From Bacteroidales bacterium (GTDB lineage: Bacteria; Bacteroidota; Bacteroidia; Bacteroidales; UBA932): 33,371 bases of DNA. The notes under the pieces are model-generated. The model saw nothing but the letters and a program-made list of their open reading frames with translations. It searched no databases and was not told the origin of the DNA. The stretch lies in NCBI GenBank assembly GCA_028690215.1, contig JAQVBQ010000020.1:1-33371 (forward strand), read 5' to 3'. Below, in pieces: positions 16,761 to 24,710 of the stretch. Made by a program: the position numbers and the translations under genes. Position 1 is the stretch's first letter. The number at the start of each line of letters is the position of its first letter.

Positions 16761-17345
16761 ATGAAGACATTTAATTTGAAAGGGACACCTAGAAGCGTGT
16801 CAAACAAACAGGCAATCAAAACATTGAGGAGAAACGGTGAAGTTCCTTGCGTACTTTACGGAGCAGGTATCGAAAACGTACTTTTTTCAGTTAACGCAAA
16901 AGAGCTTTTGCTTGTAACAAACACACCGAACTCTTATATCATTGAACTAGAGATCGCTGATAAAAAATATACAGCAGTTTATCATACTGCACAGTTCCAC
17001 CCTGTAACAGACGAAGCACTTCACGTTGATTTTCTTGCAGTTTCTGCAGACAAACCGGTTTCTATCAATGTTCCTATAGTTATCACCGGTAATTCAGAAG
17101 GTGTACGCCAGGGAGGTAAACTCAGCGTTTCAGCAAGGAAGCTCAAAGTTTCAGCCTTGATGGCAAATCTTCCTGATACTCTTACAGTAGATATTACAAA
17201 TCTAAGCCTTGGCAAGACAATTGTAGCAGGTGAACTTAAGTATGATAATATTCAGATACTTTCACCTAAGAGTACAATTATCTGTGCTGTCAAGATGACA
17301 AGGGCGGCTATAGGTGCAGCAGCAGCCGCTGCAGCAGCAAAGTAA
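16761..17345 (+). CDS. rplY: 50S ribosomal protein bL25 (Ctc form)
   Basis: bL25 binds 5S rRNA in the large ribosomal subunit. The 194-residue protein is the longer Ctc form: an N-terminal L25 domain over about 1-90 (LRRNGEVPCVLYGAGIENVLFSV) and a beta-rich C-terminal TL5-type domain over about 95-180 (HVDFLAVSADKPVSINVPIVITG). It ends in an alanine run (AAIGAAAAAAAAK), common in Bacteroidetes homologues. It leads a three-gene operon; pth starts 17 bases later. The long structured leader upstream may allow feedback control by bL25 itself, but this is not shown. Confidence 0.95.
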   Translation: MKTFNLKGTPRSVSNKQAIKTLRRNGEVPCVLYGAGIENVLFSVNAKELLLVTNTPNSYIIELEIADKKYTAVYHTAQFHPVTDEALHVDFLAVSADKPVSINVPIVITGNSEGVRQGGKLSVSARKLKVSALMANLPDTLTVDITNLSLGKTIVAGELKYDNIQILSPKSTIICAVKMTRAAIGAAAAAAAAK

Positions 17346-17362
17346 CAATATAACGTTATGGT

Positions 17363-17926
17363 ATGAGCTATCTTATAGTCGGATTGGGAAACATCGGAGC
17401 TGAGTATGCTGATACCCGCCACAATGCAGGATTTTATGTGTTGGATGCCCTGGCAAGGGCATCCAACATATCTTTTATAAGCAGCCGTTACGGCTCTATC
17501 GCCGAATACAAATTCAAGGGAAAGAGATTTGTGCTTCTAAAGCCATCCACATATATGAATTTGAGTGGAAAGGCGGTTAATTACTGGCTAAAGGCAGAAA
17601 ATATCGAACCGGAGAACATGCTTGTTGTGGTGGATGATATTGCCATTCCTTTTGGCGAGTTGAGAATGCGCAAGCAAGGAAGCGACGGAGGTCATAACGG
17701 GCTGAAAGACATCATTTCAGTGCTTGGCAACAATAACTTTTCCCGTATAAGAGTGGGAATAGGGGGAGATTTCTCTCGTGGACAGCAGGTAGATTATGTT
17801 CTCGGAACCTGGAGCTCTGAGGAGAGGTTGGCATTGCCTGCGATAGCAGATAAAGCCATAGAGACAATCAAGATGTTCGGTACAGTCGGTGTTGACAGGA
17901 CTATGAACTATTGCAACACAAAATGA
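17363..17926 (+). CDS. pth: Peptidyl-tRNA hydrolase
   Basis: Pth releases peptides from tRNAs dropped by stalled ribosomes, recycling the tRNA. The 187-residue length is normal. Active-site residues match E. coli Pth: Asn10, His20 (in YADTRHNAGF), Asn66, Asp91/Asp92 (VVVDDIAIPFG) and Asn112 in GGHNGLKDI. The ATG at 17363 is followed directly by the conserved YLIVGLGN strand. An earlier ATG at 17358 reads only two codons before a stop. The gene sits between bL25 and an S4-domain protein and overlaps the latter by four bases (ATGA), consistent with a ribosome-rescue module. Confidence 0.97.
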   Translation: MSYLIVGLGNIGAEYADTRHNAGFYVLDALARASNISFISSRYGSIAEYKFKGKRFVLLKPSTYMNLSGKAVNYWLKAENIEPENMLVVVDDIAIPFGELRMRKQGSDGGHNGLKDIISVLGNNNFSRIRVGIGGDFSRGQQVDYVLGTWSSEERLALPAIADKAIETIKMFGTVGVDRTMNYCNTK

Positions 17927-18327
17927 GCAGGGTAGATAAATTCCTGTGGTCTGTGAGAATTTACAAAACCCGCACAGATGCCACAGAGGCTTGCCGTTCA
18001 GGCAGAATAAAGGTTAACGGAATAGATGCGAAACCATCAAGAGAGGTAAAGCCGGGTGACACTCTGAATATCCGGAAAGGAAGCATACATTTCCAATACA
18101 AAGTGGTAGCCGATGTTGAACGCAGACAACCGGCAAGACTGGTAGAGGAGTATATACTAAATATTACCCCTAAGGAGGAGCTTGAAAAACTCAATATGCC
18201 CAGAGAGACATTCTTCCTTGCCAGAGATCGCGGTACAGGCAGACCTACCAAGAAAGAGAGACGCGATATGGACGACCTTCTGGACAGTGTCGACTTTCTA
18301 TATGATACAGGAGAGGATGTGGATTAA
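17923..18327 (+). CDS. hslR: S4-domain RNA-binding protein (Hsp15/HslR-like)
   Basis: This is a small RNA-binding protein with an S4 domain over about 3-60 (RVDKFLWSVRIYKTRTDATEACRSGRIKVNG), resembling Hsp15/HslR. Hsp15 binds 50S subunits that carry a blocked peptidyl-tRNA and helps recycle them. That fits its place directly after pth. I start at the ATG at 17923, which overlaps the pth stop in an ATGA; a reading from a TTG at 17911 adds four unconserved residues. The product has 134 residues and ends in an acidic tail. The last four bases overlap the convergent isomerase gene. Confidence 0.88.
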   Translation: MSRVDKFLWSVRIYKTRTDATEACRSGRIKVNGIDAKPSREVKPGDTLNIRKGSIHFQYKVVADVERRQPARLVEEYILNITPKEELEKLNMPRETFFLARDRGTGRPTKKERRDMDDLLDSVDFLYDTGEDVD

Positions 18328-19313
18328 CCCTTGCCTGTAATCTCCAACAGCTGACATTTCGCGCTGTTTTTCAGTATTGTGTATTCTCCTATCGCAGATG
18401 GTATAAGCACAGTCTCACCTTTAGAGACCTTGAGTGAGGACTCCTTTGAATCAATCAATACTTCACCTTCAAGAACCATATAGATAATGAAGCTTTCGAA
18501 TGTACTGCTTTCAAAGCGCATTATCTTCTCAGGGTTAAGAAGAGATATTTTAAAATAGTTACAATCATTAATAATATCACTCTCGCTATTATGTTTGCCG
18601 GAATTGTGGTATTGTGAAAGGTCGTATTTATTGTAATCTATTATATCTATTGCAAGATCGAGATGCATTTCACGGGCGGTCTTCGGATTATGCTCCCTTC
18701 CCCAGTCATATACCCTGTATGTAACATCCGAGGTTGTCTGAATCTCTGCTACAAGAATGCCTCCGGTAGCTGCATGAATTGTTCCGGGAGTGATAAGTAC
18801 ATAATCTCCCTTTTTTGGGGTGATAACATTAAGAAGTTCATGAACAGTATTGTTGTTACACTTGTCGTACAACTCCTGTGGAGTGGTGTCTCTGTTGAAT
18901 CCTAAATAGATTTTTGCATCAGGGGCTGCATCAACTATGTACCAAAGTTCTGTCTTTCCATATGATTCATGTCTTGAGAGGGCTGTTTCGTCATCAGGAT
19001 GTACCTGGATTGAAAGTCCCTGCTGTATATCCAGATATTTGATCAGAATCGGGAATTCAACGCCGAATTTTTCATATATAGCATCTCCGGTTATCTCTCC
19101 CAGATATGTTTCTATCAATTCATTAATATCGTTCTCTTTTAGATAACCATTAGCTACGACAGACACATCTCCCTGTACACCACTCAGCTCCCAGCTTTCA
19201 CCAGTCGGTTTCTCTCCGGTCTTCGGTTTATTGAGGAGTTGAGAGAGCTGATCTCCTCCCCAGACGCGTTCCTTAATTATTGGTTTGAATTTTAGTGGGT
19301 AAAGTGTTGCCAT
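18324..19313 (-). CDS. manA: Mannose-6-phosphate isomerase, class I
   Basis: ManA interconverts mannose 6-phosphate and fructose 6-phosphate, linking glycolysis to mannosylated polymers and GDP-sugars. The 329-residue protein has zinc ligands Gln103 and His105 (QVHPDD), Glu122 (KTELWY) and His180 (GTIHAATGG). The N-terminus PLKFKPIIKERVWGG is typical, which supports the ATG at 19313. That start lies 41 bases inside the 3' end of the CPBP protease gene in another frame, so it is translationally linked to that gene. It is the last gene of a three-gene minus-strand unit headed by a sugar nucleotidyltransferase. The four-base convergent overlap with the S4-domain gene leaves no space for a terminator. 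Confidence 0.94.
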   Translation of the reverse strand: MATLYPLKFKPIIKERVWGGDQLSQLLNKPKTGEKPTGESWELSGVQGDVSVVANGYLKENDINELIETYLGEITGDAIYEKFGVEFPILIKYLDIQQGLSIQVHPDDETALSRHESYGKTELWYIVDAAPDAKIYLGFNRDTTPQELYDKCNNNTVHELLNVITPKKGDYVLITPGTIHAATGGILVAEIQTTSDVTYRVYDWGREHNPKTAREMHLDLAIDIIDYNKYDLSQYHNSGKHNSESDIINDCNYFKISLLNPEKIMRFESSTFESFIIYMVLEGEVLIDSKESSLKVSKGETVLIPSAIGEYTILKNSAKCQLLEITGKG

Positions 19314-20109
19314 ATTTGTAGTTCATTAAAAAAATGGTAATTATCACAAAAAGTAGTGATAATAGATAAAACATATAATATCCGTTTCCGGGTATAAGAT
19401 CTTTGAATCCTGCATCGGCAGGCATGGTTGGATTTAGAAGCACAACAATGTAAGAAAATCCGTTATTTATAAAGTGAAGGAATATAGTTGCCCAGAGTGA
19501 ACCTGTTTTCCAATATACCCAGCCCATTAGAGATCCTATAAGAAATGCAGGAATAGCCTGCCACGGGTTTAGGTGAATCACCCCGAAAATAAAGGCAGAC
19601 CAAAGGATGGCTTTCCAGGGTTTCATATGAAAAAGAAGCCCTCTGAGAATTATGCCGCGGCATAATGTCTCTTCAAAAAGAGGTGCAAATATTACCATCA
19701 TAAGAAGACTGCTGTATCTGTTCTTTGTAACGCTTTCCATCAGATCCTTGATGAAATCCGGAACCGTCATCCATGAAGAGAGTGGTTCTGTAATATAGTT
19801 AAATGCAACCAGAAGCGGGGCAAGAAGCAGAAAAGTAAAGAGCCCGCCAAGATGTCCAAAATCAGGAGCATTCAAAGGTTGTGAGATTTCTGAAGAAAAC
19901 CTTTTTTGGGACAATCTCATCCAAAGGTATGGAGGGAGGAAAATGAAAGGATATGCAATGGCAGAATGCCAATCCGATATTGACGGAGCTATAGTCTGCA
20001 GTAAGATAGTTACGCCACCGCTTACAATGCTGCCTCCGATTACCATCATTGCAACAAGTATCCAGCTTTCTTTCAGGTCTGGAATATATGACCAGTATCT
20101 TCTAAACAT
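19273..20109 (-). CDS. CPBP-family intramembrane glutamic protease
   Basis: This is a 278-residue polytopic membrane protein of the CPBP (CaaX/Rce1-like, Abi) family. About seven or eight hydrophobic helices are visible. The conserved motifs are present in order: EETLCRG with Glu146, Glu147 and Arg151, a second His179 (VIHLNPWQAIPAF), and HFINN with His212 and Asn215. These form the intramembrane active site in family members. The start codon directly adjoins the stop of the upstream nucleotidyltransferase gene with no base between. The stop falls 41 bases inside manA. Substrate is unknown; bacteriocin maturation or immunity roles known for some relatives have no support here. Confidence 0.9.
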   Translation of the reverse strand: MFRRYWSYIPDLKESWILVAMMVIGGSIVSGGVTILLQTIAPSISDWHSAIAYPFIFLPPYLWMRLSQKRFSSEISQPLNAPDFGHLGGLFTFLLLAPLLVAFNYITEPLSSWMTVPDFIKDLMESVTKNRYSSLLMMVIFAPLFEETLCRGIILRGLLFHMKPWKAILWSAFIFGVIHLNPWQAIPAFLIGSLMGWVYWKTGSLWATIFLHFINNGFSYIVVLLNPTMPADAGFKDLIPGNGYYMFYLLSLLFVIITIFLMNYKYGNTLPTKIQTNN

Positions 20110-21024
20110 TTAGTCTTTTTTAAACAAAGGTGACGGGTATACCCCTTCAGCGCTCAATGAGGCAAGTTGGTTAACAACAAACTCCCTGTCTTCCCTGAAA
20201 GTGACTCCAAACCATTGATCTTCTGTATTCAAAACCTTGCATGTTGCATTCCCGCTTTTGATAATCTCGTTTACAACATAAGGAATGTAGTACTCTGCAG
20301 TTATATTATCCCTGTTTGCCAGCAAGAACTCCTTGAATAACGCTTCATTCTTTGAGAAGAGATCGGGAGTGAACCCCCATATATTCATTGAAACGAGAGT
20401 TGAGTGAGATATCGGAACTCTCTCTCCTTTTGAATTTACTCCATATATTCCGTCATTCTCTTTGGCTATTTTGTGATGTTCCTCGACACCTGTCAGACAG
20501 CAATCATCATTGACCGAACAGACTCCCCGGGAGACACTTCCGGACTCGGAAAGGGTATTATCAACATTAAAACCAACCATCGAATAGGCACCCTCTTTTC
20601 CCGCGTTTTCAATCAGAAAACGTCCCAGAACTTCAAATGAGTGACGGCCGTAGTAATCGTCTGCGTTTATCACAGCAAAAGGTGTATCTATCACATCCTT
20701 TGCCACCAGCACAGCGTGTCCGGTACCCCATGGTTTGCATCTTTCACTGTTGTATGTATATCCTGACGGTATTTTGTCCAACTCCTGCTCCACGAAAACT
20801 AAATCAATAGAGTTTCCGTAGCGCTCTCTTACACTTTGCTCGAATACCTCTCTGAAACTGCCTCTTATAATAAATACGATCTTTCCGAATCCTGCCCTTA
20901 TTGCATCAAAAACAGAGTAATCCATTATTGTCTCACCGCATGGTCCAACACCATCAAGCTGTTTAAGTCCCCCATATCGGCTTCCCATACCTGCGGCAAG
21001 TATTAGTAAAGTTGGTTTTGTCAT
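20110..21024 (-). CDS. Sugar-phosphate nucleotidyltransferase family protein
   Basis: This protein has a GT-A type nucleotidyltransferase fold that would join a nucleoside triphosphate to a phosphorylated sugar or small polyol. The nucleotide-binding signature is LILAAGMGSRYGGLKQLD (residues 7-24). The metal-binding NADDYYG lies at 120-126. The length of 304 residues lacks a C-terminal acetyltransferase beta-helix, so it is not GlmU. It heads the unit with the CPBP protease and manA; mannose metabolism or envelope glycans are the likely setting. The precise sugar cannot be assigned from the sequence. Confidence 0.85.
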   Translation of the reverse strand: MTKPTLLILAAGMGSRYGGLKQLDGVGPCGETIMDYSVFDAIRAGFGKIVFIIRGSFREVFEQSVRERYGNSIDLVFVEQELDKIPSGYTYNSERCKPWGTGHAVLVAKDVIDTPFAVINADDYYGRHSFEVLGRFLIENAGKEGAYSMVGFNVDNTLSESGSVSRGVCSVNDDCCLTGVEEHHKIAKENDGIYGVNSKGERVPISHSTLVSMNIWGFTPDLFSKNEALFKEFLLANRDNITAEYYIPYVVNEIIKSGNATCKVLNTEDQWFGVTFREDREFVVNQLASLSAEGVYPSPLFKKD

Positions 21025-21049
21025 TATTGATTATCTTGATTAATAGTGA

Positions 21050-21057
21050 CAAAATTA
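21050..21057 (-). promoter_or_regulatory. Minus-7 box for the nucleotidyltransferase operon
   Basis: The minus strand reads TAATTTTG, matching TAnnTTTG, 25 bases upstream of the ATG at 21024. A TTG on the same strand at 21079-21081 sits 21 bases further upstream, close to the usual minus-33 spacing. Confidence 0.55.
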
Positions 21058-21061
21058 TTAT

Positions 21062-21069
21062 TATTTTTG
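21062..21069 (+). promoter_or_regulatory. Minus-7 box for the ftsB-like gene
   Basis: The plus strand reads TATTTTTG, matching TAnnTTTG, 26 bases before the ATG at 21096. The best minus-33 candidate, TTG at 21036-21038, is 23 bases away, slightly long. Confidence 0.5.
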
Positions 21070-21095
21070 CGAAAACTACAATTTAGAACCAAAAG

Positions 21096-21404
21096 ATGTG
21101 GGAGAAGATAAAAGAGACAAGATTGATAAAGATTGTTAAAAACAGATTCTTTTTAGCCACATTCGTTTTTGCCGTCTGGATCATATTTTTCGATCAGAAC
21201 AGTCTCATTGACTGGTTCAGAGTAAGGATGCGCATAACAAAACAAGAGCGTCAGATAGAGTATTATAACAAGGAGATAAAATCAATCGATGAGAAGCTTC
21301 AGGAGCTGAGCTCAAATAAAGACAGCCTCGAGAAATTTGCCCGGGAACAATACTATTTTCATGAAGAGGACGAGGATCTCTATATTATAGAGGAGAAGAG
21401 GTAA
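21096..21404 (+). CDS. FtsB/DivIC-type septum formation initiator
   Basis: This is a 102-residue bitopic membrane protein of the FtsB/DivIC family, part of the FtsQ-FtsB-FtsL divisome complex. A short basic cytoplasmic end precedes one membrane helix at about 18-32 (FFLATFVFAVWIIFF). A coiled coil at about 47-80 follows (RITKQERQIEYYNKEIKSIDEKLQEL), then the short conserved LEKFAREQYYFHEEDEDLYII tail. It is monocistronic. The last 20 bases overlap the convergent HAD phosphatase gene. FtsB orthology in Bacteroidetes is based on length and layout, so I leave the symbol empty. Confidence 0.88.
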   Translation: MWEKIKETRLIKIVKNRFFLATFVFAVWIIFFDQNSLIDWFRVRMRITKQERQIEYYNKEIKSIDEKLQELSSNKDSLEKFAREQYYFHEEDEDLYIIEEKR

Positions 21405-22092
21405 TTGTCAGCAAATCCCTGAGATCATTACTGTTGTATGTAGGCCCGCCGTCACAGGGGATAGATTTATAATTGTAGAAAAACTGATCTATTCCAAATA
21501 TCATTGCACCTTCAATATCATTTGCAAAGTCATCGCCTATCATCAAAGTCTCACTCTTATCGCCCCCGATGGCATCCAGGGCCTTTTTAAACAGTATAGG
21601 GGAGGGCTTGTGAACACCTTGTTCCTCTGAAATCATGACTGCGTTGAAGAAGCCGGCAATTCCCGAATTCTGAAGTTTTCGGTATTGAACCTCCTTAAAA
21701 CCGTTTGAAACAATAGCAAAAACACCTCCTCTGCTCTTAAGTTCAGTAAGAACCTCCATTGCATGAGGCATAAGAGCTGTCTGATCCGGCATCGTGTCGA
21801 GATACTCCTCGCCAAAAATCCCGGCAAAAGCAATATCGTCAATCCCATACCTGAGTAATGTCTGGTGAAATCTCTCAACACGAAGTGTCTCCTTGGATAT
21901 TATACCCTTTTCATACTGACTCCAGAGAGTGTGATTGATCTCATTATATATGTCGTAGAAAGTCGTTTTATCGCCTACAGGCAGAGAGTATTTATCTACC
22001 AGCCTTGAGATATTTGTTTTTGCATTAAGATCAAAATCCCAGAGTGTACGATCGAGATCGAATAGAAAATATTTGTATTGTTTTTGCTTCAC
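21385..22092 (-). CDS. YjjG-like HAD nucleotidase
   Basis: This is a 235-residue haloacid dehalogenase phosphatase of the YjjG type (noncanonical pyrimidine nucleotidase). The nucleophile motif is FDLDRTLWDFD with Asp12 and Asp14. Motif II (AIVSNGF) and motif IV (MIGDDFANDIEGA) are present, with a cap domain between. The start is GTG at 22092; no later start keeps the nucleophile strand. It begins two bases after the stop of the M64 gene and is the last gene of a four-gene minus-strand unit with folP and purB. Cleaning modified nucleotides would fit that nucleotide context, but the substrate is inferred. Confidence 0.85.
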   Translation of the reverse strand: MKQKQYKYFLFDLDRTLWDFDLNAKTNISRLVDKYSLPVGDKTTFYDIYNEINHTLWSQYEKGIISKETLRVERFHQTLLRYGIDDIAFAGIFGEEYLDTMPDQTALMPHAMEVLTELKSRGGVFAIVSNGFKEVQYRKLQNSGIAGFFNAVMISEEQGVHKPSPILFKKALDAIGGDKSETLMIGDDFANDIEGAMIFGIDQFFYNYKSIPCDGGPTYNSNDLRDLLTITSSPL

Positions 22093-22094
22093 CT

Positions 22095-23345
22095 CTATTT
22101 TGTATAATAGTCAATCATCTTATTGATGGCTTTAACACAGACCGGGCAGAATCCCTTAGCTGTATTGGTTTTCATCCTGCAATCCTCGGCAGGTCTGAAG
22201 ATACCCTTAGCCATATATCCACCACCCTCATAAGTGCCTACGCCATCTTTTCCTACCATATCTTTCCATTTGGAACCGAAGTCAACCATAGTTGTCAGAT
22301 TTGGTTCCCAAGGCTCTGTCTTTAAATTATAGAACTCCTCATAAGCTACTGCAGAGGTATAATATTCATCACCCAGACCAGCGAAAGAGTGACCGAACTC
22401 ATGTACAAAAACCATTGCTTCAGTAAGGTGATCAGACATACTAAGCCCATAGTAGTTGTATATACCTCCACCTCCGTACTTATTGGTGTTGACTATCACA
22501 TATATGGCATCAAAAGGGGCATTTGAGACAACAGAGCCAACCAGTGAGTATTCAGGAGCTGTAAGATATCGGTCAATTTTAAATGTGTAGAAATTTGAGG
22601 ATATGACGGTGTTTTTCCATACACCCTGATGAGGAATGTCAGTCCCACTCTCTTTGGAGACAGATTTCACAGCCCAGATGTTGAAATCCTCTTTTCTTGA
22701 CTTGTATGGCTCGATATTGAACAGGTATTCTGTGAATTTACCTGCATCCTTTATAAATTTATCCATATCTGCTGCAGAATATCCCTCTGCAACAAAAAGA
22801 ACATCAACTTTGTCTGAATTTTTTCCGTTATTGAGTATGGATATAACCTCAAAGTCGTTCTCTTTCTCGCAGCTGATAGACAAGTCACTAGGGTCAATTT
22901 CAAAACTGCACAGCTCGGCAAGTTTCCCGTCAGATTTTTTTCTCTCAGAAAATACAACCTTTACACTCTCTTTTGGCCAAGGTATCCAGCACGCCCCGGA
23001 AAAAGATTTTGAAACAGATTTTGCTTCGGCAGTTGTTCTCCACTCCTGGAAAAGATTGTTAAATCCATTTGTGTAAATAGTCTTGCCCTCTTTTGAAATA
23101 ATCTGAATATTGTATTCACCGTATTTGAAAGGAGATATCAGTTTTGTCCGAGTACCGCTCCACTCGTTCTCCCTATGTACTCCTTTGAGAAAAATCTGCT
23201 GCTTTTCCGAGTTCCCGGCAAAAGTGAGATCAATTCTCATTCTTTGTGATGTGAAGTAACTGTCATAGTCGACACTTCCCGGCTTCTGAGAGTATGATAG
23301 CAGCGAAACAAGTAGTAATACTGTTGTCAGTAAATATGTTTTCAT
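22095..23345 (-). CDS. Exported M64-family metallopeptidase
   Basis: This is a secreted zinc peptidase of family M64 (the 'IgA peptidase' family first named in gut Clostridium). It has 416 residues and a signal peptide at 1-19 (MKTYLLTTVLLLVSLLSYSQ). Residues 20-150 form the M64 N-terminal beta domain. The catalytic part has HEFGHSFAGLGDEYY with zinc ligands at His315 and His319, the general base Glu316, and Asp326 or Glu327 as likely third ligand. It lies 15 bases after purB and two before the HAD gene, an odd position for an exported enzyme within a nucleotide-synthesis unit. IgA cleavage should not be assumed. Confidence 0.88.
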   Translation of the reverse strand: MKTYLLTTVLLLVSLLSYSQKPGSVDYDSYFTSQRMRIDLTFAGNSEKQQIFLKGVHRENEWSGTRTKLISPFKYGEYNIQIISKEGKTIYTNGFNNLFQEWRTTAEAKSVSKSFSGACWIPWPKESVKVVFSERKKSDGKLAELCSFEIDPSDLSISCEKENDFEVISILNNGKNSDKVDVLFVAEGYSAADMDKFIKDAGKFTEYLFNIEPYKSRKEDFNIWAVKSVSKESGTDIPHQGVWKNTVISSNFYTFKIDRYLTAPEYSLVGSVVSNAPFDAIYVIVNTNKYGGGGIYNYYGLSMSDHLTEAMVFVHEFGHSFAGLGDEYYTSAVAYEEFYNLKTEPWEPNLTTMVDFGSKWKDMVGKDGVGTYEGGGYMAKGIFRPAEDCRMKTNTAKGFCPVCVKAINKMIDYYTK

Positions 23346-23360
23346 CTGTTTTACTTATGA

Positions 23361-24698
23361 TTAAATGCCTGTATAAGTTGAAGGAGTTATCGAACGAAGC
23401 TCTTTTTTGACATCCTCGCTTACATTGAGAGTGTCAATAAATTCTGAGATCAGTTCCTGGTTCACAGGCTTATTTGTCCGTGTGAGATTTTTCAGGGTCT
23501 CGTATGGATTAGGATAATTTTCCCTTCGGAGAATGGTCTGTATTGCCTCTGCAACAACAGCCCAGTTTGCGTTAAGATCTCTTTCAAGGGCACTCTCATT
23601 GAGAATAAGCTTTGACAGACCTTTTTGAAGGGATTTGAATGATATCAGGCTATGTGCAACTGGAACACCAATATTTCTAAGCACAGTAGAGTCGGTAAGG
23701 TCCCTCTGGAGTCTTGATACCGGCAGTTTTGATGCCAGATGTTCATAGATGGCATTAGCAATGCCAAGGTTACCTTCTGCATTCTCAAAGTCAATAGGGT
23801 TGACTTTATGAGGCATGGCTGATGATCCAACCTCTCCCTCCTTGATCCTCTGGCGGAAATACTCAATGGAGATGTAGAGCCATATGTCGCGGCTGAGATC
23901 AATTAAAATTGTATTTATTCTTTTCAGATTGTCAAAGAGAGCTGCAAAATAGTCGTAATGCTCTATCTGTGTGGTAGGATATGAGCGTTTCAAACCGAGC
24001 CTCTTACTGATAAAGTCGTTTGCAAAACTATTCCAGTCTATTTCAGGATATGCGACATGGTGTGCATTCATATTTCCTGTTGCTCCGCCAAATTTTGCGG
24101 TAATAGGGAGTGACTTCAGCAACTGCAGTTGCTCTTCGAGCCTTACTACAAAGACATTTATCTCTTTCCCAAGCCTTGTCGGAGAGGCAGGCTGTCCGTG
24201 TGTTCTTGCAAGCATCGGAATTTCCTTCCAATCTTCGGCAAGAGCCTTCAGTTTTCCGATAAGTGACTCCAGTTGGGGCTTGTATGTTTTTTCAAGCACG
24301 TCTGCCATCGATAGAGGAACTGCCGTGTTGTTAATATCCTGCGATGTGAGACCAAAATGTACAAACTCCCTGTATTGAGATAGTCCAAGTGTCTCAAAAC
24401 GCTTTTTTATGAAGTATTCGACAGCCTTTACATCATGGTTTGTAACAGATTCAATCTGTTTGATCTCTTCGGCATCTTCCACAGAGAACTCCTTATAGAT
24501 ATTCCTTAAAGCCCAAATGCTTCCGGATTGTACACCTGAAAGTTGAGGAAGAGGGATTTCGCAAAGAGATATAAAGTATTCAATCTCAACATATACCCTG
24601 TATCTGATGAGTGCATATTCTGAGAAAAAATCGGATAGTTCCTCGACCTGTTTGTAATATCTGCCGTCAACAGGAGAGATTGCAAGTATGTTCTTCAT
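23361..24698 (-). CDS. purB: Adenylosuccinate lyase
   Basis: PurB carries out two fumarate-releasing steps of purine synthesis: SAICAR to AICAR and adenylosuccinate to AMP. The 445-residue protein has the superfamily signature GSSAMPHKVNPIDFEN at 291-306, with catalytic Ser293, and the general-acid region TRTHGQPASP-like (ARTHGQPASPTRLGKE, His167). Other family blocks are HFGLTSQDINNTA and the N-terminal ISPVDGRYY. The gene starts twelve bases after the folP stop and is probably in the same operon. It is a complete, ordinary housekeeping gene of the longer PurB subtype, related to E. coli PurB. Confidence 0.97.
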   Translation of the reverse strand: MKNILAISPVDGRYYKQVEELSDFFSEYALIRYRVYVEIEYFISLCEIPLPQLSGVQSGSIWALRNIYKEFSVEDAEEIKQIESVTNHDVKAVEYFIKKRFETLGLSQYREFVHFGLTSQDINNTAVPLSMADVLEKTYKPQLESLIGKLKALAEDWKEIPMLARTHGQPASPTRLGKEINVFVVRLEEQLQLLKSLPITAKFGGATGNMNAHHVAYPEIDWNSFANDFISKRLGLKRSYPTTQIEHYDYFAALFDNLKRINTILIDLSRDIWLYISIEYFRQRIKEGEVGSSAMPHKVNPIDFENAEGNLGIANAIYEHLASKLPVSRLQRDLTDSTVLRNIGVPVAHSLISFKSLQKGLSKLILNESALERDLNANWAVVAEAIQTILRRENYPNPYETLKNLTRTNKPVNQELISEFIDTLNVSEDVKKELRSITPSTYTGI

Positions 24699-24710
24699 AT
24701 ATGGATATAA

